Part shown: piece by piece, positions 24,826-35,864 of the stretch
Layout: each line of letters starts with the position of its first letter
How positions within the stretch are numbered: the first letter of the stretch is position 1
Assembly (NCBI GenBank): GCA_017643025.1
Contig: JAEPOG010000005.1
Location: 186,001-250,000, forward strand
Direction of reading: 5' to 3'
Source: Rhizobiaceae bacterium
GTDB lineage: Bacteria; Pseudomonadota; Alphaproteobacteria; Rhizobiales; Rhizobiaceae
DNA: 64,000 bases
The notes under the pieces: model-generated
What the model was told of the DNA's origin: nothing
Seen by the model: only the letters and a program-made list of their open reading frames with translations
The model's database searches: none
Program-made: the position numbers and the translations under genes

Positions 24826-25811
24826 CCGCAGCGCCAGTCATCTCCGTGGTCATCACGGCGCATAACGCGGCCGCGACGATCGGCGCGACGCTGCGGTCGA
24901 TCGTCCGGCAGGACGCATTCGCAAGCGGCAAGGTCGAGATCGTTCTGGTTGACGACCGCAGCACTGATGGGACGTCGGAGGCCGCCAAGGCGGCCGAACC
25001 GGACGGACTGCGGCTGATCCGCATAGACCGGCCCTCCGACAGCGGACTGACGTCCCGCCAGGACGCGCTTATTGTCGGGTTCGAGGCGGCGAGTGGCGAT
25101 ATCGTGCTCACGCTCGACGCCGACGGAATTGCCGGGCCCGACTGGATCGAAAGCATGACCGCCCCGATCCTTGCCGGCAGGGCGGATGCCGTGGCCGGCC
25201 CTGTTGCCTTTCGTTCCCCGGCAGGAATGCTGGGAGCCTGGCAGACAGTCGACGTCGCCGACTATCTGGCAACCAACAGGGTGCTGGTGGGCTTCGGCTT
25301 GCCTGGCGGGGTACTATTCGGAAACTTTGCCTTCCGGAGAGAGTGGTTCGGGCGCGTCGGCGGCTTCGAGCGCATGGGGATTACGCTGACCGAGGACCTT
25401 GCATTCGCGCAGGCGCTCCACAAGGCAGGCGCCCGCCTTGCGTACGCAGGCAGCGGAAGCGTCGAGGTTGCCGCTTGCGCGAGCTGGTCGGAACTGATCG
25501 AGCGGGCGAAACGGGTGAGCGCCGGCGGGATCTCGGCGCTGTCGATTGCGATCGGCGTCCGCATGCTGCTTCTCCCGTTGCTGGCACTGCCCGCGCTCGT
25601 GTTCGGCGGCGTGTTTGCCTGGCTGTTCTGGCTGCGCTACGTGCTTGGAGTGCTCTTCACAGCCTGGGCGTTGTTGCGGACCCGAAGGTACAGGCTTGTG
25701 CCGCTGGCGTTGCTCTATGAGCCGCTTGCAATAGTCATCGGGCTTGCGGTCATGTGGCGCCTATCACGCGGTGCCGAGATTGAATGGGGCGGGCGGAAAT
25801 ATGCCAGATAG
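24822..25811 (+). CDS. Family 2 glycosyltransferase with C-terminal membrane helices
   Basis: 329 residues. ISVVITAHNAAATIGATL and VLVDDRSTDGT form the nucleotide-binding half, LTLDADGIAGPDW carries the DxD, and TEDLAFAQALHKAG gives the ED motif of processive-type GT2 folds. Two hydrophobic helices near the C-terminus (about 245-280 and 295-315) anchor it in the inner membrane. It overlaps the LpxB-related gene by 4 bases and the following GNAT gene by 11 bases. The sugar transferred is unknown. Confidence 0.82.
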   Translation: MTAAPVISVVITAHNAAATIGATLRSIVRQDAFASGKVEIVLVDDRSTDGTSEAAKAAEPDGLRLIRIDRPSDSGLTSRQDALIVGFEAASGDIVLTLDADGIAGPDWIESMTAPILAGRADAVAGPVAFRSPAGMLGAWQTVDVADYLATNRVLVGFGLPGGVLFGNFAFRREWFGRVGGFERMGITLTEDLAFAQALHKAGARLAYAGSGSVEVAACASWSELIERAKRVSAGGISALSIAIGVRMLLLPLLALPALVFGGVFAWLFWLRYVLGVLFTAWALLRTRRYRLVPLALLYEPLAIVIGLAVMWRLSRGAEIEWGGRKYAR

Positions 25812-26580
25812 AAAAGCCGGTGAAGCCCGAAAGCCCCGCAGGGAAAAGCCGAGGGGCATAATCCGCGCCTACCGGCCGGCGGACCGTGATGCAGTACGGG
25901 ATATTTGCCGAAAGACGGCCTACCGCAATCGCGGCTCCGATTCGGTGTTCGAAGACGGCGAACTCTTCGCTGACTATTGGACGCGCTACTATACTGATTT
26001 CGAACCGGAATCCTGCCTCGTTGTGGAAGAGGACGGTGCCGTCATCGGCTACCTTGTAGGTTGCACCGACGCGGCGCGCCATGAGCGTGTCATGGCGCGC
26101 CGGATCGTGCCCGGCATTCTGGCGCGCGCGTTCTGGCGTCTCGCAACATTCCGATACCGGAAATCGACGACGAGGCGAATGCTGTACTGGCTGGTTACGC
26201 GCGGTTGGCGCGAACAGCCTGAATTGTCTCTTGAAAACTACCCCGCTCACTACCACTGCAACATCCTGCGCCAAGGCTACGGCAAGAACTACTACACCGG
26301 CATGGCGGTCGCCTTCGTTGACCTGATGGCGTCCAGATCCGTTCCTGGCCTCCATGGTCAGGTTGAGGAGGCCGCCCAGGGCGGGCCCTGGCGCCGGATG
26401 GTGGAAAGCTATGAACGGGATACGGGCCGACCAGCATACGAAACGTCGGCGGAAGCCATCTCAACCTTTCAGGAATACGTACTGGGCGAAAAAAAGCGGA
26501 TGCTGAACAGGGTCTGGGCTACGTCGACGCCCAAATATCGCGATTGGCTTGTCTGGTTGTCGCAAAAATACCGGATGTGA
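25801..26580 (+). CDS. GNAT-like N-acetyltransferase
   Basis: 259 residues from the ATG at 25801 (GGGCGG just upstream), overlapping the GT2 end by 11 bases. The start IIRAYRPADRDAVRDICRKTAYRN and the segment SCLVVEEDGAVIGYLVGC are typical GNAT strands, and ILRQGYGKNYYTGMAVAFVDLM resembles the acetyl-CoA-binding region, though a clean Q/RxxGxG/A is replaced by LRQGYGKN. Acylation of an amino sugar or lipid intermediate made by the neighbouring enzymes is the likely role. A 180-base gap without hairpins separates it from the next gene. Confidence 0.7.
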   Translation: MPDRKAGEARKPRREKPRGIIRAYRPADRDAVRDICRKTAYRNRGSDSVFEDGELFADYWTRYYTDFEPESCLVVEEDGAVIGYLVGCTDAARHERVMARRIVPGILARAFWRLATFRYRKSTTRRMLYWLVTRGWREQPELSLENYPAHYHCNILRQGYGKNYYTGMAVAFVDLMASRSVPGLHGQVEEAAQGGPWRRMVESYERDTGRPAYETSAEAISTFQEYVLGEKKRMLNRVWATSTPKYRDWLVWLSQKYRM

Positions 26581-26759
26581 CCCGTGCCGCACGCAACCGT
26601 CGGGGTGATCTTGGAGCGTCCATTGCCGTGTGCTCGGGGTGGACAAACCGATGGTCAATCGGGCATGGGGAGGCAAATTCGAAATCTACCGCCACTGAAT
26701 GAGTTGGACGGGTGAAGCGTTCCGCTTGTAGAGCGCGGAATGTGTGATCGGAGCCGGCG

Positions 26760-28016
26760 GTGAGCCAAGACCAAAATAACGAACAGATTCAGGTCGTTGT
26801 GACCGTGAATGGACCGGGCGAAGTTGCGTGCTGGCTCTTCCCGCTGGCGACGGAACTCAAGCGCCGGTGGCCGGGCGTACGCATTTGCGTGGCGGCGGTT
26901 CCCTGTGTTTTCTCGTCCGGCGCAGAGGCAGACGTGCTCAAGACGCTGCCGCATGTCGACGCATCCTGCTCGATCAAGGAAACGATGGCGCTTATCTGGC
27001 GCAACGAGTTGCCCAAGGGCTTTCGCAAGAAGGCGCCCGGTTTCATGCTTCATTTGGGTGGCGACAGTTTTTTCACGCTGCTCTTGTCGAAGCGACTTGG
27101 CATACCGGCGCTCGCCTATGTCGAACGCCCTCTGGCCTTCCAGTTCTTTTTCGATCGCGTGTTCTACTCGGGCTTCGAGAAGATCGAGGGGCTGAAAGAG
27201 GACGATCGGCACAAGATCATTGGTGAGATGATGGTCGATGCAGCGCATCTGCGTTGCCCCGACCGCAGCCCTGCCGCCAGTGGACCGCCATTGGTCGGGC
27301 TTTACCCCAGCAGCCGCAGCTACCTGACGAAATATGTCCTGCCTTACTACGCGGCGGCGGCCGAGATGGTGGCCGAGGAGATGCCGGATGTCGACTGGGT
27401 GATATCGAAGTCCGACTTCGTCGGTTCCGACTTCATCCGCAACCTCCCGGACGTGAATGACGGGCGACTGATCGACGGCGTCAATCTGACATGGCGACGG
27501 GAAGGGGACAGGGAATTTCTGACCACGCCCAAAGGTCTTGAGATGGAAATCCTTTCCCCGGTGCAGGTTGCGCCGCGCGTGGCTTTGGCGCTGACGATAC
27601 CCGGGTCGAACACGGCCGAACTGGGGACGTTGGGCGTCGCCATGATCCTTACGCTACCGACCTACAAGCAAGAAATCGCGCCGCTGCCAGGATTGGCAGG
27701 TCACATTGGCCGCATTCCTGTCATAGGGTGGCGGATGAAGCGCTTTCTGGCGCAACAGGTTCTCAATCGGATGAAGTTCTTGAGCCATCCAAACCGTCGC
27801 GCCAACCGGATGGTGATACCGGAGCTGGTCGGCGAGCTGACGGCGCGCGATTTGGCCGACGAGATAAAGAAGGTGCTGCGCTCCGACCGGGCGGCCCTTG
27901 CGCAGGAACTGCGCGAAATCATGGGCGCGCCGGGCGCAACGGCCAGGCTGGTGTCCGAACTGACGGACTATCTGGCGGAAACAGGCCGCAATCATGAAGT
28001 CGCACCGGCACATTAG
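26760..28016 (+). CDS. Second LpxB-like (GT19-related) glycosyltransferase
   Basis: 418 residues from a GTG with GGAG 6-9 bases upstream. VNGPGEVACWLFPLATELKRRWP matches the LpxB N-terminus (SGEASGD-like position), GGDSFFTLLLSKRLGIPALAYV the middle of the N-domain, and LTIPGSNTAELGTLGVAMILTLPTYK the C-terminal donor site (SGTATLE in LpxB). It is more LpxB-like than the protein at 23602 but lacks the exact catalytic signature, so it is probably not the housekeeping lipid A enzyme. It overlaps the ABC exporter gene by 23 bases, linking glycolipid synthesis to export. Confidence 0.75.
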   Translation: MSQDQNNEQIQVVVTVNGPGEVACWLFPLATELKRRWPGVRICVAAVPCVFSSGAEADVLKTLPHVDASCSIKETMALIWRNELPKGFRKKAPGFMLHLGGDSFFTLLLSKRLGIPALAYVERPLAFQFFFDRVFYSGFEKIEGLKEDDRHKIIGEMMVDAAHLRCPDRSPAASGPPLVGLYPSSRSYLTKYVLPYYAAAAEMVAEEMPDVDWVISKSDFVGSDFIRNLPDVNDGRLIDGVNLTWRREGDREFLTTPKGLEMEILSPVQVAPRVALALTIPGSNTAELGTLGVAMILTLPTYKQEIAPLPGLAGHIGRIPVIGWRMKRFLAQQVLNRMKFLSHPNRRANRMVIPELVGELTARDLADEIKKVLRSDRAALAQELREIMGAPGATARLVSELTDYLAETGRNHEVAPAH

Positions 28017-29751
28017 CTGGCTCTGGCGCGAACTGTGGTCGCGCCGGGCACTGTTTGGCGCTGCACTGTTTTGCACTGGCGCCTCGGCGGGAATGTTTGT
28101 GCTCATGCCGATGTGGGCGCAGCGCCTCGTCGGAGATGTCGTCGTCAATTTGGACACCACTGGCCTGGCGCTGCACCTGCTGCTCGGCCTGGTCATCTTC
28201 ATTACCGGCTCGCTTCTGAATTTCGGCGGCGTCTATCTGATGACGCGGCTTTCTCATCTGACGACGAAGAAGATCCGCAGCCGGCTGTTTCATCACATCA
28301 TGCGCGCCTCGCCGCGCAGTCTCGCCCAGATGAGCGGCGGCGAGTTGGTTTCGAGCTTTTCGAACGATCTTCAGACATTTCAGGAAGCGGTCAGGCGTGT
28401 TGTCGCCGTTTTTGCGCCGTCGCTGATCCTGATAGTTGTCTTCAGCGCGGCGATGGCCTGGTACAGCTGGCTGCTTTTTGTCTGCGTGGTCGTCCTGATC
28501 AGCCCCCTGACGCTGGTGACGTCCTATTTCGGCAACCGCCTGCATGGCGCATCCCACACAACGCAGGAGAAGCTTGCTGGTCTTGTCGGCCGGTTCGAGG
28601 AGATGCTCGATGGAACCAAGGAGATCAAATCCTTCGGGCGCGAGGACGATATGCTTGGGATATTCGATAGTCTGAACGAGCAGGCGCTCGAAGCCCAGCT
28701 GGTACGCGAGAAGATCGACTCCCTTCATCCCGCGGCCGTTTCGCTAGCCGCTGCGATTGGCATTGCAGCGATGATCTTCCTGAGTGCGATCTTGCTCGAC
28801 CGGGAACTGATTTCGCTTGAGACGCTGACCGCATTTCTCGTGTGTCTGGGGCTTGTCTACGCACCGCTGCAGGAGGCCAGCCACTCGATCGGACGCCTGA
28901 TCCAGTTCTCCGCGCTTATGGACCGGTTCGAGAAGCTTCAGGCGCTTCCGCTGGAAACCGGCGGGGACCTTCCTCTGCCTTCGGAAGAGGTCAAGGGCGC
29001 GCTGCGGTTTGACAAGGTTTGTTTCGAGTATCGCCCAGACGGGTTCCAGCTGAAGGACTTCAGCCTGGACATACCGGCGGGCCAGCGCGTCGCCCTGGTC
29101 GGACCGAGTGGCGGCGGCAAGTCCACCATTCTCGACCTTGTTCCGCGTTTTCTGACACCGGATGCCGGAGCTGTGCTGATTGACGGCCAGGACATGGCAG
29201 ACTGCCGTTTGTCCGATCTGCGCAGCGTAATCGGTATCGTTTTTCAGCAGCCGGTTCTGTTCGAGGGAACGCTTGCGGAAAACCTTCGCTTCGGTGCGCC
29301 GAACGCAACGCTCGACGAAATAAAGGCCGCGGCGCGCGCGGCCAATGTCGATGAGTTCGCAATTCGCATGCCCGGACAATACGACGCCCGGATTTCGGCG
29401 CATGGGTCCAATCTGTCTGTCGGCCAGCGGCAGCGCATAGCGATCGCGCGCGTGTTGCTGAAGGACCCCCCCATTCTTCTTCTGGACGAGCCGACGTCCG
29501 CGCTCGACGCGGAATCCGAAAGGCTCGTGCAGGATGCCCTGGAGCACGCTTCCGAAGGGCGCACGACCCTGATTGTGGCGCACCGCTTCGGCACGGTGCG
29601 CTCGGCCCACCGGATTGTCGTCGTCAGGGACGGTGAGGTCATCGAAGACGGCACACACGACGAGCTTTTCAACAAGGACGGTCTCTACAGGAAACTGAGT
29701 GAGCAACAGTTCTTCGGACAGGTGGAAGAATGGGCGTTGAAGCCAGTTTGA
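27994..29751 (+). CDS. MsbA-like ABC exporter (fused membrane and ATPase domains)
   Basis: 585 residues. Six membrane helices in the first ~320 residues (type IV exporter domain with SGGELVSSFSNDLQTFQEAVRR) are followed by an ATPase with Walker A GPSGGGKST (about 370-378), Q-loop VFQQPVLFEGT, signature LSVGQRQR (about 474-481), Walker B ILLLDEP and an H-loop His in VAHRFGT. All nucleotide-binding residues are present, so it should be active as a homodimer. MsbA-type exporters flip lipid A core and other glycolipids across the inner membrane. It overlaps the LpxB-like gene upstream and the GT2 downstream (22 bases). Confidence 0.88.
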   Translation: MKSHRHISWLWRELWSRRALFGAALFCTGASAGMFVLMPMWAQRLVGDVVVNLDTTGLALHLLLGLVIFITGSLLNFGGVYLMTRLSHLTTKKIRSRLFHHIMRASPRSLAQMSGGELVSSFSNDLQTFQEAVRRVVAVFAPSLILIVVFSAAMAWYSWLLFVCVVVLISPLTLVTSYFGNRLHGASHTTQEKLAGLVGRFEEMLDGTKEIKSFGREDDMLGIFDSLNEQALEAQLVREKIDSLHPAAVSLAAAIGIAAMIFLSAILLDRELISLETLTAFLVCLGLVYAPLQEASHSIGRLIQFSALMDRFEKLQALPLETGGDLPLPSEEVKGALRFDKVCFEYRPDGFQLKDFSLDIPAGQRVALVGPSGGGKSTILDLVPRFLTPDAGAVLIDGQDMADCRLSDLRSVIGIVFQQPVLFEGTLAENLRFGAPNATLDEIKAAARAANVDEFAIRMPGQYDARISAHGSNLSVGQRQRIAIARVLLKDPPILLLDEPTSALDAESERLVQDALEHASEGRTTLIVAHRFGTVRSAHRIVVVRDGEVIEDGTHDELFNKDGLYRKLSEQQFFGQVEEWALKPV

Positions 29752-30677
29752 TCGTTCCGACGCGCAATCGCGCGGATGTGTTGCGGCTCAGTATTCCGAG
29801 ATTTCTGGACCAGACGATCCCGCAAGACAGCTATGAAGTCATCATTGTTGACGATGCGTCGGACGACGACACGCAGGCCGTTGTCGCGGAAAATGCCGCG
29901 CCAAACCTGATTTTTCGCCGGTACGAAACACACCGGGCGGCCGCCTTTGCGCGCAACAGGGCCATCGAGGCCGCAAGCGGCAGGCTTCTTGTCTTTGTGG
30001 ATGACGATGCGCTGGTGCGCCCCGACTATGTCGAAGAGCATCTTGCGTCACACAGGGAATACGACGACGTCGTGGTCGGCGGGCCCATTATCAATTGCAC
30101 AACCCCGCCGACGGAACGCTACGCTCCGGCAGGCCGGTTGCTTGGACGGCACTCAAATCCGTTTCCGACCGGCAATGCGTCGGTTCCCCGCGACACAATC
30201 CTGCGCGCAGGAGGTTTCGACGAGGACTTCAGTGCCTATGGCTGGGAAGATACGGAGATGTATCGCCGGCTGCTGATGGTCGGCCTGAAAAGGCGCCACA
30301 ACTGGCGCGCGCCCATCTATCACTACAAACCCGCAGCCCACAGGCGCGGGTTCTTCGAACGCATCGAACTCGAAAAGAAGCGCGGTGCTATGGCCGCGAT
30401 CTACTATGCCAAGCATCCTGACGACATGACGGTCGCGTTCGAAACCAAGCAGCTTGGTATCTTCAGGATGCTCGATCGCGCTGCCAACCGCATGTTCGGC
30501 TTGGATCGCCGGCTTCAGGCGGCGCTCGACAGCGGTAAGGAGCCGGATTCGGCTCTGATCAAGCTGCTGCTTGTGAACCACGTCGAGATCGCTGTGGGAC
30601 GCCGCATATGGGAAGAGATGGGCGAAGCGAAGCGCAACGCGATGGCCGAGGCCACGGCGGCCCGGGTAAAAGCCTGA
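29730..30677 (+). CDS. Family 2 glycosyltransferase (soluble)
   Basis: 315 residues. ASLIVPTRNRADVLRLSI, VIIVDDASDDDTQAV and LLVFVDDDALVRPDY (DDD metal site) define the GT-A fold; GGFDEDFSAYGWEDTEMYRRLL contains the W-ED catalytic block. There is no membrane helix. The start lies inside the end of the ABC exporter gene, and the gene ends 12 bases before the convergent epimerase. It probably adds a sugar to the exported glycolipid or its precursor. Confidence 0.82.
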   Translation: MGVEASLIVPTRNRADVLRLSIPRFLDQTIPQDSYEVIIVDDASDDDTQAVVAENAAPNLIFRRYETHRAAAFARNRAIEAASGRLLVFVDDDALVRPDYVEEHLASHREYDDVVVGGPIINCTTPPTERYAPAGRLLGRHSNPFPTGNASVPRDTILRAGGFDEDFSAYGWEDTEMYRRLLMVGLKRRHNWRAPIYHYKPAAHRRGFFERIELEKKRGAMAAIYYAKHPDDMTVAFETKQLGIFRMLDRAANRMFGLDRRLQAALDSGKEPDSALIKLLLVNHVEIAVGRRIWEEMGEAKRNAMAEATAARVKA

Positions 30678-30689
30678 GGTAAAAGGGCT

Positions 30690-31667
30690 CTATGCGGCCT
30701 TTCCGGGAATGCCGATACTCTCGAGAGCCGTTTTCAGGTCGCTGCAATAGGTCTTTGCACCCAGTGTGTCCGGGTTCACCGCATGCTGGAAGGAAAGATC
30801 CCTGTGCTCCATGCAGTAGCGGTCCCAGGGGCCGAGCTGGATCCGGAACACCTTGATCAGTATTTGCGCATAGGATTCGCGCAGCATGACCTTGAGCGGG
30901 TTGCGGATGCCGCGGTAGCGAAGGAAGTCTTCGATGAAGCGGTTGACGGTGGTCGCCGGATTGCCCAGCACGATCCTGGCCGGGTGCTCCAGAGGGATTT
31001 GATCCGTATCGACGAGAATGCGCACCGTGCGGGCTATGTCGCGCGCGTGGATGAAGTGAAAGCGCCCGTCGGCGCGAAAGAAACTCGCCAGCCAGGCCCA
31101 GCGCGACACCTCGCGCAACAAATTTGCGAAATGCGACATCGGCTTGCCCTTCTCACCACCGACGATGAGCGTCGGGAACACGCCGATGGTTTCTATCTTG
31201 CCGGACAGCCGCTCCATTTCTTCGGTGAGAACGTATTTGGAGCGAATGTATTCGGTGCCGAGGTCGTGTGCGGCCTGCAGCAGGCCGGCATTGCGGTCGA
31301 GTACGCTTGCCGAGCTGAAATAGAAGACCCGGTGCCCCCCGTGAGCGGCAAGGTGTTCAGCAATGGCCTTGTTGGCGTGAACGTTGACGGGCAACGTATC
31401 CGGGCCGCCCCAGCAGGCAGCCGCGAGGATCGCTTCGTCGATGTGACCCAGCTGGTCCAGGTAGCTGTCGACATCCCTGACGTCGGCTTCGATGATCGTG
31501 ACGCGATCCGCGCATTCCGGCGGAAGCACCAACTTGCCGGGATTGCGCAGCACCAGAACCAGCTCATGCTCGGAACCGCGAACCAGTTCTTCGACAAGAT
31601 AGTGCCCGACGCAGCCCGAGGCGCCGGTCACCAGGATCCGCTTACTTTCAGGAGATGTCCGCATCAC
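30690..31667 (-). CDS. NAD(P)-dependent extended-SDR epimerase/dehydratase
   Basis: 325 residues. The Rossmann motif VTGASGCVGHYL (GxxGxxG, about 13-24) and a YIRSK (YxxxK) catalytic pair are present, with SSASV giving the catalytic serine region. This is the extended SDR family that makes or epimerises nucleotide sugars and reduces sterol-like lipids. It faces the glycolipid cluster convergently with a 12-base gap, so it has its own promoter upstream of 31667. Its substrate could be the activated sugar used by the neighbouring GT2 enzymes, but that is inference. Confidence 0.8.
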   Translation of the reverse strand: MMRTSPESKRILVTGASGCVGHYLVEELVRGSEHELVLVLRNPGKLVLPPECADRVTIIEADVRDVDSYLDQLGHIDEAILAAACWGGPDTLPVNVHANKAIAEHLAAHGGHRVFYFSSASVLDRNAGLLQAAHDLGTEYIRSKYVLTEEMERLSGKIETIGVFPTLIVGGEKGKPMSHFANLLREVSRWAWLASFFRADGRFHFIHARDIARTVRILVDTDQIPLEHPARIVLGNPATTVNRFIEDFLRYRGIRNPLKVMLRESYAQILIKVFRIQLGPWDRYCMEHRDLSFQHAVNPDTLGAKTYCSDLKTALESIGIPGKAA

Positions 31668-31828
31668 TCAGTCTACTCGGAAATTTGAGGCTCCGTCCTC
31701 TTGTCCGCACAGACAGGAACAGCGATCCACCATGGTCAGACGGATGCAATAAATCAGCGATCTTGCCGAGTCCATGCGGTGAACCGGGCTTGTGGAAAAT
31801 GCGACGATGGGCGGCACGAAGGGACCGT

Positions 31829-32191
31829 TCACGCGGCAGCCTGTAGTTGCGTCAGAACCGCTGCATAGGCCGGCGCGATTCGGGCAAGCGGGCTCTTTGA
31901 TCGCTCGAGTGTCTCGACCGCCACGGTGCGCTTTTTCTCCGAGATCGTAACCAGACCCATTCTGGTCTCGTCATCTGCCCCGAAAAAGACCACTCCGACC
32001 CAGTGATCGGGCTCGCCGACGTCAGGCCGCATAAGGAAAAGAAGCGCGCCGCCGGACCTCGCAAGCGCCTCGCAGACAGCATTTTCGCAGCCATTTTCGA
32101 ATGGCATTGCGGACTGGAGTGCAAGTTCGAGTTCGACCGCTTCGAGGAGAACGGAATCGACCGGATCGGGGCCGTAGTCAGACTTGTCCAT
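31829..32191 (-). CDS. Hypothetical protein, 120 aa
   Basis: The ATG at 32191 is preceded by AAGGAGG at ideal spacing, which decides the start although the frame stays open upstream. The protein begins MDKSDYGPDPVDSVLLEAVE and contains a central hydrophobic strand pair (ALLFLMRPD, WVGVVFFGADDE) and a helical end. There is no membrane segment or known motif. It is divergent from the acyl-CoA synthetase gene with 151 bases between them, which should hold both promoters. Function unknown. Confidence 0.7.
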   Translation of the reverse strand: MDKSDYGPDPVDSVLLEAVELELALQSAMPFENGCENAVCEALARSGGALLFLMRPDVGEPDHWVGVVFFGADDETRMGLVTISEKKRTVAVETLERSKSPLARIAPAYAAVLTQLQAAA

Positions 32192-32342
32192 GCGAACCTC
32201 CTTCGCAATGAACCCGCCCCGCGGGAAATGGTTCCCGCCTAGAATGGTCGAATTGTGGCGCGCGCCTTTGCCGGCTGCCGGCGCTATGGACAAAGTCGCG
32301 CTTCCCTGCACAATCGCCGCGCGAATGCTGGGAGGAATACGC

Positions 32343-33971
<1,629 letters not shown>

Positions 33972-34052
33972 CGCGCGGGGTAGTTTCGCCTTTGACCGCC
34001 AGTTGACCGCTCGCTAATGGAATGGCGCTGAGTTTCGATGCGGCGCGGGTGA

Positions 34053-34850
34053 ATGGCGGTTCTACTGGAGAGACGGGTCTCGGCTGAGGCCAGATGGTCG
34101 CGGCGCATCGCCTACTTCGCCGCGGTCCTCCTCGTGACCTCGGTGGCGGGACACAGGTTCGGCGCCGTCGAGACGATTGCACTGTTCTGGCTGTTCGGCG
34201 TCGTCGTCGGACTTGCTCTTGTCGCGCTGCTGCTGTCGGCAGTGGGTTTCCTCCGCCTGTGGGAATTCGGCGACAAGGGCGGACGCAATTCGGTGAAGGG
34301 TCTCCTTGCTGCCTTGGTGGTTCTGGCGCCGTTCGGCTTCGGCGTCGCGCAGTTCTTCCTCTCGCCCAGGCTCACCGACATTTCGACGGATCTGGTCGAT
34401 CCGCCGCGTTTCCATCACGCGCGCGCCCAGCGCCCCGCCCAGGCCAATCCCATCCGTCCCGTGGCGGCAGCGCAAGCCATCGTTCAGATAGACTACTATC
34501 CGGAGATCACGGGCAGGCGATATCCGCTCGCGATGGCGACGGCGCGTTCGATCTCTGACGCCGTGGTGGAGCAGCTTGGCTGGACAATGCTCGGACCGAT
34601 ACGCATGGGCGCGTTCGGCGGGGTCATGACCCTTGAAGTTATGGCCCCGTCTCCTTGGATCGGTATCGTTTCCGATGCCGCAATTCGCCTTACTGACGAG
34701 GGCGAAACGACCTATCTCGACATCCGTTCGGTGTCGCGATTCGGCAATCACGATCTTGGTGACAACGCCGCGAAGATCAATCGGTTTCTTGCGGCGTTTG
34801 AAGACGAGATCGCTGCGCGCAACGCACTCTTCCCGGCGCCCGCCGAATAG
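34053..34850 (+). CDS. DUF1499-domain membrane protein
   Basis: 265 residues. Three hydrophobic helices within the first ~110 residues (from YFAAVLLVTSVAG onward) precede a DUF1499 domain (YPEITGRRYPLAMATARSISDAVVEQLGW through TYLDIRSVSRFGNHDLGDNAAKINRFLAAF). DUF1499 proteins are common in proteobacteria and of unknown function. It follows the acyl-CoA synthetase by 81 bases on the same strand and converges with the MBL gene 3 bases away. Confidence 0.75.
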   Translation: MAVLLERRVSAEARWSRRIAYFAAVLLVTSVAGHRFGAVETIALFWLFGVVVGLALVALLLSAVGFLRLWEFGDKGGRNSVKGLLAALVVLAPFGFGVAQFFLSPRLTDISTDLVDPPRFHHARAQRPAQANPIRPVAAAQAIVQIDYYPEITGRRYPLAMATARSISDAVVEQLGWTMLGPIRMGAFGGVMTLEVMAPSPWIGIVSDAAIRLTDEGETTYLDIRSVSRFGNHDLGDNAAKINRFLAAFEDEIAARNALFPAPAE

Positions 34851-34853
34851 CTG

Positions 34854-35759
34854 TCAGGCAAGTCTGTACCGGCCGTCGATTGCGATCTCGCCATCGGTCA
34901 CCACAAGTCCGCGCGCTACGAGATCCTCGATGTGCGCCAGCAGCGACAGTCCGGCAGCGCCGTGCATGCGCGGATCGGTGTCCTTGTAGATCACCCGCAC
35001 CATGTCGGGGATCGTGCTGTCGCCCGCGGCAAGCCGGTCCAGCACCGCTTTTTCCCGCCCTATCCGATGATGGCGCAGACCCGCCACGAACGAAGCCGGG
35101 TCTTCGACCGCCGCGCCGTGGCCGGGCAGATATCGGTGGTCGTCACGCTTGAGCAGCTTGTCGAGCGAGTTCATGTAGTCGCGCATCGAGCCGTCGGGGG
35201 GCGCGACGATGGACGTCGACCAGGCCATGACGTGGTCGCCCGAAAACAGGATTCCGGTTCCATCAAGTGCAAACGCGGAATGGTTCGCGGCATGGCCGGG
35301 CGTCAAGACGGCTTCGAACGTCCATCCGTCGCCGTCCAAGCGGTCGCCGTCGCCGAGCGTGATGTCCGGTTGGAATTCGGTATCGGCAGCTGCATCGAGA
35401 GGATTTATCTCGCCAATCCGAAGCGGGCGTGCTGGGCGATGAGGACCTTCGGCGACGGTCGTGGCGCCTGTCAGGTCCTTGAGACGAGGCACGAGCGGGG
35501 AGTGGTCGCGGTGCGTGTGCGTGACGAGGATGTGGCTGACAGGCTTGCCGCCAATTGCGGCGATGAGCGCCTTCAGATGCGCCTCGTCATCAGGCCCCGG
35601 ATCGATCACCGCCAGCGTGTCGCGCCCGACGATGTAGCTGTTGGTGCCGTGAAAGGAGAAGGGTCCGGGGTTGTTCGCGGTGACCCGCACGATATCCGTC
35701 CCCACCGGCACCGCTTCGCCATAGGCGGACGTGAATTGTGTATTGAATGCGAGCGCCAT
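34854..35759 (-). CDS. MBL-fold metallo-hydrolase (LACTB2-like)
   Basis: 301 residues. THTHRDHS is the HxHxDH metal site, preceded by VIDPGPDDEAHL and followed by TPGHAANHSAFAL, GDHVMAW and LPGHGAAVEDP, the complete beta-lactamase-fold metal set. A C-terminal winged-helix-like tail (LLAHIEDLVARGLV) is typical of the LACTB2/GloB-like branch, which includes endoribonucleases and thioester hydrolases. It is divergent from bioY across 105 bases. The substrate cannot be inferred. Confidence 0.82.
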   Translation of the reverse strand: MALAFNTQFTSAYGEAVPVGTDIVRVTANNPGPFSFHGTNSYIVGRDTLAVIDPGPDDEAHLKALIAAIGGKPVSHILVTHTHRDHSPLVPRLKDLTGATTVAEGPHRPARPLRIGEINPLDAAADTEFQPDITLGDGDRLDGDGWTFEAVLTPGHAANHSAFALDGTGILFSGDHVMAWSTSIVAPPDGSMRDYMNSLDKLLKRDDHRYLPGHGAAVEDPASFVAGLRHHRIGREKAVLDRLAAGDSTIPDMVRVIYKDTDPRMHGAAGLSLLAHIEDLVARGLVVTDGEIAIDGRYRLA

Positions 35760-35864
35760 GGCGATGTGTTGTGAGAGTTACGGGGAGCCTGTTGCCGCTT
35801 ATCACGTAAGCCAATATAGGAGAACCGCATCCCCTAATTGCCGTGTTCTGCCAAGGAGAATTCG

